From a virus, in the IMG/VR virus record IMGVR_UViG_3300045012_000053, positions 37,361 to 101,360 of that record: a stretch of DNA of 64,000 nt; one strand, 5' to 3'. The position numbers and the translations under genes were made by a program. The notes below the pieces were generated by a model that was given only the letters and a program-made list of their open reading frames with translations, did not search any database and had not been told where the DNA came from. Position 1 is the first letter of the stretch. Every line of letters begins with the position of its first letter. Positions 22,531 through 31,300 of this stretch are shown piece after piece.

Positions 22531-24290
22531 TGGCCGACAACTTCATAGACGAGAAGAAGGTACCCGAGAATCTGACGCCGATTGATGTACCTGCGACGGT
22601 TCCCGGGAGAGCGCCACTAGGTGCACCTGCGCCGCCTATCCCGCACAATATGCCGCAGTTCTTCTCAGGTTCTATGCCGCCGTCATTGCAGCACGACGTC
22701 AGCTTCGTGGGCACGGAAGTCGGGACACCGCGCATCGATAAGTATTCTTTGATGCCGTTCGGCAACCAAGCGAATCCATTCACGAACGCGGCAGCACAGA
22801 GTGCCGTGATTCAAACGGGTGGTTCGTCCACGCCTGTGGCTCCGTCCACGGACGTGGAGTCAATCGCGACCAACCTGCAAACGGGAACCAACTATACGGT
22901 TCAAGTGTCGGACTTGGACACGCTGATCTCGATCTCGAATTCATCTCCGGGGACGGTGATTCTGCCGGGACCCCCGGGCGGTTCGTTCGCGCACGTTCAA
23001 ACGGTGAACTTCAACGCGAGCGCGATGTCGGCTACCACGACGATCACGAACACGGCTGGCAATCTGATGGTGCTATCTGTCAAGACCAGCGACGGTGGTT
23101 TGACATACCCGACGGTTGTCGACAGTAACGGTAACACGTGGAGAAAGATCACGGTCGTTCTCGACGGTGGAAATATTCCAACGTCTCTCTGGTACGCTTA
23201 CAATATCGCGGGCGGTTCGAACACTATCGTCGTTACAAACATCTCGACAAGTTCGTTCTGCTTGCCGACCGTGTCCGAGTACTCGGGATTTTCGTCGGCT
23301 GACCCGCTCGATGCATTTGCAGACTATACAGACGCGGTTGGCACGCTGACGACGGTAGCAACAAATTGCGCTATTTATTCGGCCATCAACTGGGGAACGG
23401 TTTCCAACCCGACGTCTCCTGCGGGATGGACGCAGCGCTTCACCAATACAGAACAGCTAGTTCAAGATCGCCTCGCGCCTCTCGCGGCAACTACCGTAAC
23501 GGTGGACAGCGTTCCGACTGTGGCTGGTGGTGATACTGCGTCGGTTGCGGCCAGTTTCAAGACAACGAACGGCCCGAACTTCTCCCGGTTCCCCTCGGGA
23601 TGGTTCACGTACATTGAAAACCGGGGCACCGGAATCGTAATGGTAACATCGGCGGCTCTAATCGATGGCAGTTCCTCGGCCATTTCGCTCCCGCCAAACA
23701 CGGGCATTTTGGTTGTGTTCAACGGCGTGGGCTGGTACACAATGCGCGGCGTTCCGCCGGGCGTTCTGCCTCAAGGATTCACGCTCGTCTCGAACGAGTT
23801 CCTAACGTCGTACAACGCGGCAACCGGATTGTTCACAGCGGCCAAGGCAGCGTTCATCGGATTGTCGGATACTCCGGCCAGCTATTCAGGTTCGGGAAAC
23901 TTCGAGGTCGACGTCAACAGCGGCGCGACAGCGCTGGTGTTTAACCCGAGACCGTACGTTGTTTGCGCATTCGCTGGCGGCACGTACACGAACTCTCAGA
24001 TTATTTTGGCGTACCCGGTAGACCGTGCGGTAACGTTTGCTGCAAACTTCTCCGGTTCCAAGGCAACGCTGACTGCGGCTGTAACAGCCTCGACAACGTT
24101 CTTGGTTCAAAAGAACGGCTCGACCATCGGGACAATCGTGTTCGCATCCGGCACTACAGCGACTTCGTTTACAACTTCCGGCGGCACTGCACAGACGTTC
24201 GCTGCGGGCGATATTCTATCTGTTCTAGGTCCGGCATCAGCAGACGCCACAGCGGCAGGTCTCGGATTCTCGTTGCAGGGAACTAGATAA
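22530..24290 (+). CDS. Tail/fibre protein with Ig-like domain
   Basis: 586 residues overlapping the previous gene by one base (TAATG). Residues 1-100 are Pro-rich and probably attach to the tail. Residues about 160-345 carry a beta-sandwich with the pattern GNLMVLSVKTSDG, DSNGNTWRK, YSGFSSADPLDAF, which recurs in the next protein. The C-terminal half has further beta domains (LIDGSSSAISLPPNTGILVVF, typical of phage fibres). A receptor or baseplate role is likely. Confidence 0.65.
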   Translation: MADNFIDEKKVPENLTPIDVPATVPGRAPLGAPAPPIPHNMPQFFSGSMPPSLQHDVSFVGTEVGTPRIDKYSLMPFGNQANPFTNAAAQSAVIQTGGSSTPVAPSTDVESIATNLQTGTNYTVQVSDLDTLISISNSSPGTVILPGPPGGSFAHVQTVNFNASAMSATTTITNTAGNLMVLSVKTSDGGLTYPTVVDSNGNTWRKITVVLDGGNIPTSLWYAYNIAGGSNTIVVTNISTSSFCLPTVSEYSGFSSADPLDAFADYTDAVGTLTTVATNCAIYSAINWGTVSNPTSPAGWTQRFTNTEQLVQDRLAPLAATTVTVDSVPTVAGGDTASVAASFKTTNGPNFSRFPSGWFTYIENRGTGIVMVTSAALIDGSSSAISLPPNTGILVVFNGVGWYTMRGVPPGVLPQGFTLVSNEFLTSYNAATGLFTAAKAAFIGLSDTPASYSGSGNFEVDVNSGATALVFNPRPYVVCAFAGGTYTNSQIILAYPVDRAVTFAANFSGSKATLTAAVTASTTFLVQKNGSTIGTIVFASGTTATSFTTSGGTAQTFAAGDILSVLGPASADATAAGLGFSLQGTR

Positions 24291-24964
24291 TGTCACTGGC
24301 TTATGTTCAATCGAGTTCTGGATTTTCATCCGGCTCATCGTTCACGATAAACATCCCGGGAACCACGTTAGGCTCCTTGATTCTTTTGATGATCGTTACG
24401 GCTCCGGATACTGGCGGTCCAACAATCTCGTCCATCGTTGATACGTTCACGAACACTTATCACTTGATAGATTCGAATCACGACAACGCCAGCTTCGGTG
24501 GAAAGATTTATACCTACGCCTGCTATCAGAATGCTGGAAGCGGTGGAAACAATGTCACGGTGAATTTGTCCGGCGCGTCGACATTTCTTTTAATCGGTTA
24601 CGAGGAAATCACAGGACAGGATACGACGGCCCCTATCAGCGCGTTCGGGGCTTACCAGTATGTTTCATCTGGGACGTCGCCGTCCATTAATCCGGTGACC
24701 ACTACCTTTCTCAGTCAGATGGTATTGGGGTTTGGATATCAAGGGTCAAACTCAGCATCAACGCCGGGTTCAGGATATACAGTTCGAGCCGGATTTGCCA
24801 ACAGTTTTTTCACGGAAGATCAGCTGTTTTTTGGAACTGGAACTTTTACGCCGACAGCTACAAATAGCTCGGAAAAGTGGTTTGTTGGTTCGTTGGCAAT
24901 CAAACCAGCGGGTGCTGTACCGCCATCTTCCGGAGCAGGGACTATAGTGTTTGTGATAACATGA
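24290..24964 (+). CDS. Single-domain Ig-like tail-associated protein
   Basis: 224 residues, starting inside the preceding stop (TAATG). Nearly the whole protein is one copy of the beta-sandwich found in the upstream protein: GSLILLMIVTAPDTGG, a VDTFTNTYHLIDS strand, CYQNAGSGGNNVTVNL, then YEEITGQDTTAPISAFG. No signal peptide. It is probably a small virion surface protein, and may be a duplicate of the upstream domain. The AT-rich second half differs from its neighbours. Confidence 0.6.
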   Translation: MSLAYVQSSSGFSSGSSFTINIPGTTLGSLILLMIVTAPDTGGPTISSIVDTFTNTYHLIDSNHDNASFGGKIYTYACYQNAGSGGNNVTVNLSGASTFLLIGYEEITGQDTTAPISAFGAYQYVSSGTSPSINPVTTTFLSQMVLGFGYQGSNSASTPGSGYTVRAGFANSFFTEDQLFFGTGTFTPTATNSSEKWFVGSLAIKPAGAVPPSSGAGTIVFVIT

Positions 24965-25386
24965 TAGAATTCAGAGATTCAACAGCTCAAGATCAGCCGC
25001 AAATTCTTGCGTGGACGTTGGCTGACCCGTATCACGGCCATCAAGCGGAATACTCCGGGCCGGGATGGTGGTTGACCAATGCGGCTGGCAGTCTACTCGC
25101 CTTCTGTTTGAAAGATGAGCGTGGCCCCCTGAGTTACGTTCGTATCGATGCGGAAGGCGAGTACATTCGCATCCACATTCAGTTCGCGCCGGAGTCGGAA
25201 GTCTCGAAGCGCAGGTTGATAGCCGGGCTGATTACCGGGCTGAGAGCCATTAGAAAGTTTTACGAATCGTTCGGCGTGAAGGGGATGATCTTCAATTCGG
25301 TCAGTCCAACGCTGATAGCGTTCATGGAAAGACAAGGATTTAAGTCGGTGGGCAGTGATGACTATCGATTGGACTTCGAGGGATAA
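24961..25386 (+). CDS. GNAT-like acetyltransferase fold, T7 gp13-like virion accessory
   Basis: 141 residues from the ATG overlapping the previous stop (ATGA). The order YVRIDAEGEYIRIHIQF, then a RRLIAGLITGLRAIRKF helix and a final SPTLIAFMERQGFK follows the second half of the GNAT fold. T7-like phages carry GNAT-like proteins next to their internal virion proteins, and the next genes here look like ejection proteins. The canonical acetyl-CoA loop (Q/R-x-x-G-x-G/A) is not obvious, so activity is uncertain. Confidence 0.65.
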   Translation: MIEFRDSTAQDQPQILAWTLADPYHGHQAEYSGPGWWLTNAAGSLLAFCLKDERGPLSYVRIDAEGEYIRIHIQFAPESEVSKRRLIAGLITGLRAIRKFYESFGVKGMIFNSVSPTLIAFMERQGFKSVGSDDYRLDFEG

Positions 25387-25391
25387 TAAGC

Positions 25392-26069
25392 ATGTGCGGA
25401 CCATCGTCAAGTGAGAAGTCGTTACAGCAAGGGAGCGAAAATTTCTCCCAGTTGTTGAACAACAACTATCAAGCGCTGTACGGCAATCAAGCGGATGTTT
25501 TAAAGGAAATCGGCAACTCTCTTTCGCCGACTCTGGCTGCGGGACCTAGCCAGCAAGGGTTCAGCGCGGCTGAACTGGCTGCGCGCAATACGCAGGCCAT
25601 CAACAGCTCTGCTGCTGCGGGTCGTAACGCGGCGCAGGCGGCTCGTACGTTTGGCGCGGGTGAGGGCGGTGGCGGTACCAGCGGCTTGACATCCGGCATC
25701 ACCAAGCAGATCGAGGGCAGCATTGCGTCCCAGACAACGAACAACTTGGCGACCCAGCAGAACAACATCGTTAATGAGAACTACCAGCAAGGCAACCAGA
25801 ACTACTGGCGCGCGGAAGGTGGGCTGCAAACTCTCGGACAGCAGTACGGCAGCGCAGCGTCTTCGGCAGAGACCGGAGCCATCAACGAAAACGCAGACTC
25901 CTTTGGACAAGCATCTCAGATCACGAAGGAAAACAATCAGGAAGCGGAGACCATCGCGGGCGGTATTACTTCTCTCGCGGGCGCGGCAATTCCCTTCGCT
26001 AACAACAACAACTTTTTGAGCGGTCTCGGCGGCGGCAAAATATTTGGCCCCGGCGGATTCTTCGGATAA
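25392..26069 (+). CDS. Putative internal virion (ejection) protein, gp14-like
   Basis: 225 residues. MCGP start, then Asn/Gln/Ala-rich helices, and a C-terminal Gly-rich hydrophobic segment (ITSLAGAAIPF). This composition and its place between a GNAT-like protein and two very large helical proteins fits the smallest of the podoviral ejection proteins, which enter the cell envelope ahead of DNA. Assignment is by composition and gene order. Confidence 0.6.
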   Translation: MCGPSSSEKSLQQGSENFSQLLNNNYQALYGNQADVLKEIGNSLSPTLAAGPSQQGFSAAELAARNTQAINSSAAAGRNAAQAARTFGAGEGGGGTSGLTSGITKQIEGSIASQTTNNLATQQNNIVNENYQQGNQNYWRAEGGLQTLGQQYGSAASSAETGAINENADSFGQASQITKENNQEAETIAGGITSLAGAAIPFANNNNFLSGLGGGKIFGPGGFFG

Positions 26070-26080
26070 GGAATATATCA

Positions 26081-28378
26081 ATGACGATTCAAGATAGCGC
26101 CACACCACAGTTAGATCAGAACGGGAACCCGCTTCCCGCGCAAGGCGCGGCACCCGGTGCGCCTCCTCCATCACCGATTGTTTCCGGTGCGCCGGACTTG
26201 GCAACTGCGGTCGCGCAAGCATTTTTGAAGCATACGGCTCAGATCGCGCAGAACTCGACAGTGGCTCAAAGCGCGAGAGCGGCGGAAGCGCAGAAGGCTC
26301 TTGCCTCCGCAACTCCCGCAGTCGACCGTCCTGTAGATGACGACAATCAAGCGTCAGCGCCCGGCTCATTTGCATCCAAGCTGACTGGAGCGCTCGGCGA
26401 CGCGGCTCACGCGACCGACCGCCCGGGCGGGTGGTTGAGCGGCGTGGTGAATACATTGAACGCGAAGAATGTGCGTCTCGCTCAAGAACAGAAGGACGCA
26501 GTTTTGATGGCGAAGTCACAAGCGGAAAACATTGCGCTGCACCGCAACTTCTATCAGCAGGATTTGCAGCACCGTCAGCAGTTTCAAGAAGGTAACAAGG
26601 CGTTCTTCTCTCAGTACAGAGAGTCGAACGATGTGCAAGACGGCGTGTCCCAAGAAGAAGTCATGGACCGTATGAAGAAGGACAAGAACTTCCCGAAGGA
26701 TTTTCTTGTTCGCGCTACCGGAGAAGTGCCTGTAGCCGATAAGGACGGGAAGGAAAAGATCGATCAGTTCGGTAACCCTGTTATGAAGCCGACCTTCTCG
26801 ATCATGACGGTCGCAACCAAGGACGGCTCCGATGCGACGAAGACCATAGACGGGGACGAGAGCGCTGCGTACAACAAGCTACTCGGAATGAGATTGCCCG
26901 CTGGTACGAAGTTGACGATGGCGCAAGACAACGCGCTCAGCTTGAAGCTTGCGGCTGCTCGCGACAACACAAACATTTTGACGAAGGTCAACGGCGGGAA
27001 GGAACTCAGCCCGGACGTTATGGCTTCGATCAGACCGCTCATCACGGACCCGACAGTCGGCGCAGCTCTGGCTGCTGTCCCGGGAAAGCCGTACGACGGC
27101 ATTGTTCAACACATGCAGAACGCGGACGCGCATCTCGCTGTGTATCAGCAGCAAGCCAAGATGGCGAAGGAACAGAACAACCAGCAGGCGCTGGATGCTG
27201 CGAACGCGGGCATCAAGAGCGTTCAAGAGGAACGCCAGAAGCTGCAAGCCATTGTAGATCAAGCAATTCCGGATAAGGAAATCGAGGCGTACAACAAGAA
27301 GGCCGATGATGCAACGTCGATGATAACCGACTTGCAGAAGAAGGCGGATGCTGCGCACGGCGAAGAAGCTGCGGCGCTGGCGGCATCGACAAAGAAGATG
27401 CTGGAAGACGGCCAGTACACAGACTCTCAAAAGAAGATTCTTGGCCGCATCGCGGTTCAAGCGCAGACGGCAGCGGATGCCAGCCTAGCATTTGAAGAGA
27501 AGAAGGAAAAGAACAAGGCCGAGGCTACCAACGCCCTCGCGGAAGGCGACACGGATACTCTGGTTGCCGCTGCGGAGAACTACCAGCTAGACCCGAACAA
27601 GCTGTACTCGATGCGCAAGAACACGAACGCGGAGTTCAAGGCGAAGTTGCTCGCGAAGGACCCGACGTGGAGCGAGACGACTTACAAGCAGCGTTACGCG
27701 ATGAATCAGGAACTCGCTTCCGACAAGCCGAACAGCATGGGCGGACAGGTCGAAAGCTTGAACCGTTTCGCTTACCACACAGGGGAAGCAAACCGCAGCA
27801 TCGAAGGGCTGCGTAACATCGGCTCTCCGATTGTGAACACCGCGTTGAACAAGATCAAGGCGGGCACGGTCGGTTTCGAAGAGGCTCAAGCGTTCAAGAT
27901 CAAGGCGGAAACGGCTAAGGACGAATTCTTGAACTTCATTAAGAACGGCCACGTTCCTCCAACAGATCAGGAAGAAAGACTTGCGGCGTCGATCAATGAG
28001 AACAGAACGCCAGCGGAACTACAGTCTTCGTTCCGCGCGATGGCAGAACTGGCAGCCGCTCGTGCGAAGGCAATGAACGGACGCTACAACACCATCATGG
28101 GCAAGGGAAATATCCCGGGCCTTTTGTCGCCTGACACGACCAGCATCCTCAGTCAGTTCGGCGTGGATGTTAACGCGATCACAAACACAACTGGGACCAG
28201 CAGCTTTAGCCGCGCGATCAACCCCGGGTCGGTTCCAAACAACCAGCCGCCGAAGAACGCGGTAGACCCGACCAAGATGGGTAAGGCTGTTGACGGAACG
28301 CCTGTATGGTTGGCGAAAGACGGCAGCGTAGTAGACGCGCAAGGCAACGTATACGTGAACGGTAAGAGACAACAATAA
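26081..28378 (+). CDS. Putative internal virion (ejection) protein, gp15-like
   Basis: 765 residues, almost entirely helical after a Pro-rich N-terminus, with long stretches of Lys/Glu/Ala/Gln (about 270-560) that look like coiled coil. The C-terminus (about 690-765) is Gly/Asn-rich with a beta-like ending. Size and helicity match the middle-sized ejection protein of T7-like phages. It overlaps the giant gene by one base (TAATG). Confidence 0.65.
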   Translation: MTIQDSATPQLDQNGNPLPAQGAAPGAPPPSPIVSGAPDLATAVAQAFLKHTAQIAQNSTVAQSARAAEAQKALASATPAVDRPVDDDNQASAPGSFASKLTGALGDAAHATDRPGGWLSGVVNTLNAKNVRLAQEQKDAVLMAKSQAENIALHRNFYQQDLQHRQQFQEGNKAFFSQYRESNDVQDGVSQEEVMDRMKKDKNFPKDFLVRATGEVPVADKDGKEKIDQFGNPVMKPTFSIMTVATKDGSDATKTIDGDESAAYNKLLGMRLPAGTKLTMAQDNALSLKLAAARDNTNILTKVNGGKELSPDVMASIRPLITDPTVGAALAAVPGKPYDGIVQHMQNADAHLAVYQQQAKMAKEQNNQQALDAANAGIKSVQEERQKLQAIVDQAIPDKEIEAYNKKADDATSMITDLQKKADAAHGEEAAALAASTKKMLEDGQYTDSQKKILGRIAVQAQTAADASLAFEEKKEKNKAEATNALAEGDTDTLVAAAENYQLDPNKLYSMRKNTNAEFKAKLLAKDPTWSETTYKQRYAMNQELASDKPNSMGGQVESLNRFAYHTGEANRSIEGLRNIGSPIVNTALNKIKAGTVGFEEAQAFKIKAETAKDEFLNFIKNGHVPPTDQEERLAASINENRTPAELQSSFRAMAELAAARAKAMNGRYNTIMGKGNIPGLLSPDTTSILSQFGVDVNAITNTTGTSSFSRAINPGSVPNNQPPKNAVDPTKMGKAVDGTPVWLAKDGSVVDAQGNVYVNGKRQQ

Positions 28379-31300
28379 TGACCGACGCAAACGCAACACC
28401 AGACACGCTGGACAGCGGGCCGAAGCAGATTAATGTCCCGCCGTATCCCGGCACAACGCGAATCGAGAACGGACAAGCCTTTGATGTTGCGGGCAAGGTT
28501 CTCGGCGGCGTTGATGACAGCGGGAAGCCGACAGGCAAGGCTGCGCCCACGCCCCCAGCCCAGACATTCGATTACGGATTCGGCAAGCAGGCGAAACCTG
28601 CAACACCAGCTGCGAGCGGATTCGACTACGGATTCGGAAAGCACAACGATAACCCCACCAAGGGAACTCGTTTCGAAGGCGCTGAGAAGATCGGTAATTA
28701 TTTCTTAGCGAAGCCAATGGAAGGAGAAGAGAATGCGGGCGTAGCCCACTCAATCCACGGCCTTCTAAGTTTTCCCAACGCTCTTTACCACGCGTTCTCC
28801 GACCCGGCAACGCCACAAGAGAAAGTTGAGATCGAACAGAAGATGAACCAGATGCGCGCCGGGCAGGGCATGCCAGCTGCATCGACGTTGCCTGCTGTTC
28901 CCGGACAAGTGATCGGCGCGGTTACAAATACGTACGACAAGACACCGAAGCCGCCGACTCGTACGCAGCTCGCGCTGCACCGTTTGATCGACGCGCCTGC
29001 GGACGAGTTGGACGCGAAAGCTAACAGAGAATTGGAAACGTCTCGCGAACTGTGGGATAAGCGTCACGAGTGGAGCGGATTGATTCCAACGGGCACGGGC
29101 ATCTCGATTCCCATGAATCAGGCTATGGCGCTCAGCGGTTCGTTGTCCGGAGCTGCGGATAAAGTTTTGTCTCGCATTCCGATGTTGGGTCCTCTCGTTA
29201 ACGGCATATCGGAAAAATTTGAGAAGGGCGACATCTCCGGCGGTATGACCGATCTCGCTGGATTGAAGTTGATGGAAGCTGTGCACCAAGAGGCTACGGG
29301 CGAACCTGCCGTCCCGAGTAAGATGTGGCACGACAAGGGCAATGAACTAGGACGTGCTGCGGGCAAACTGCTTTCAAAGGCGAGCGAAGTCAGCGACAAG
29401 GCGAACGCCGCGAAGGAAGACTTCCAACGCGTTGTGCCTCCGACGAAGGCTGCGCCATATGACGCCAACGATTATGAGATCGTGCGCCGTGGTGCGGAAG
29501 AGCAGCACAAGGCTGACAAGCTGAGCGGCGGACAAGGTATCACAGACGTGGAGTCTGCGCGCGACGCGGTGGAAGACAGCAGACAGGCTATCGAGAACAA
29601 GCGCGGCGGTGCGGTGAAGGCAAACGCCGACCGCCCGATCACGACAAACGTTTTTGAAGACGTAGCGAACGCGCTGTTCGACAAGGACCAGAATGTTCCC
29701 GGATGGCGTGATCGCGGCATGAAGGTGCTGGAAGACTACGACTTCAAGGATATGACGAACGGGGAAGCGGACGCGGTTCGTAAAGAACTGGTTGCGAAGA
29801 ACCGTTTGAAGGTACAGAAGCCGGGCGACGCGGCCAGCTTGAGAGAGTCGGACCCGGTTTACGCGGCGAACGAAGCGGTAATCAACAGCTTGCGCAACGG
29901 CATTTACGGCTCTTTGCAGGAAGCGGGCGTTCCGGAAGCGTACGATTGGGCGCGCGACGAGGCTGCGCACATCCGTGTGCGTAACGCTATCGACCGCCAG
30001 CTGTACAACGGAGAGAAGACTTTACGCGGTAGCGGAGATGCCAGCACCGCGCGCAAGATCGCCGCGCAGTCAGCTAGAGGCCTATCAACGGTCACTGGGG
30101 GCGGCGTGGGCGCTGCTGTCGGCGGACTCCCGGGAGCAATCGTAGGAAGCGCTGCGGGAAGCGTGCTGGGAGAAGGATTAAGCAGAGCCATTCTACCGGA
30201 TGATTTGACTCGTAACGAAATGATGGCGAGATCGTTTCAAAACGAAACGGCAACGCCGGGCGGTCCAACCGTACCGGAATCGCAGGCTCCGAACGTACCG
30301 CATCCGGAAGGCCCAGCAGGCCCCGATCTGCCGCCTCCACCTCAGCCTATCGCACCTGTGATGCCTCCACCGGACCACGCGCTGCACGCTGCGCTGGCAA
30401 CCCGTGTCGGCACGACTGTCGAAAGAAGCAGCTTGAACAACCTGATGACGCAGTTCCAGCAGTACTTGGACAGCACGCCGACGCAGAACTTGACGGACGC
30501 TGACCGCGAGCTGCTAGAACAGGTCAATCAGTCTCAAGGCGCGCGTCGCGCGAAGATGGCCGAGGCGGTTCAAACGGCTGTCGAGAAGAACAAGGCTGCG
30601 AGAGAGAAGTGGCAGCAGGAAGTTCAAAAGGTTCAAGAAAAGTACGCGGCGGAACAGAAGAAGTCTGTTGCGGAAGCCGTGACAGATAAAGAGAAGGAGC
30701 AGGCCGATCTTCTCGCGGATGAGAACATCGCGCACAGCCCGGTCATGAAGGCGACCGAGAAGGCGATGGAAATCAAGGGCGTGGAAGGCCGCACGCCGTT
30801 GCAGAACATGGAGCATGAGCATGGACACATACTGGCGTTCGCGGCAGAGAAGCTGAACCCGATTAACTTCATCTCGGAAAGTCACCCGGATGCTTTGGAG
30901 CACAACGCTGCGGCGTCTGTGCAAGCGGACGTATCGGACGCGGAGGAAGGCGCGAAGGGTCTTGCCCAGCGCGTCGTAGGTATCCTCGGCGGTCCAGCGT
31001 TCGATGAAATTCACCACGACATCTCTATCAACAGAAATCCGGGTGCGCGTGCGGACATCGCTCGTGCTCGTGAAATTCTGAGAGGGGAAGGCGGATTGAA
31101 GGGCGATGACTTGAATAAGGTCTTCGATGCTCTTTATGACCGCGCGAAGGAACACGTATCTAACCCGGAAGCGCTCGCGCTCGTGAGAGCAAACGCGCCT
31201 CTTCGTGAAGCAGGTCTGCACGAAAATTACCATATGAGTCCGGGACGCCTAGCAGAATATGTCAAGAAACTACAAGGAGTATTCAATGGAAACGGTGAAA

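Noticed and set aside
25500-26519. 339-codon open frame on the - strand opposite two virion genes
   Set aside because: Arg/Ser-rich product typical of the antisense of GC-biased coding sequence; the + strand genes there have ribosome-binding sites and ATGA-like handovers.
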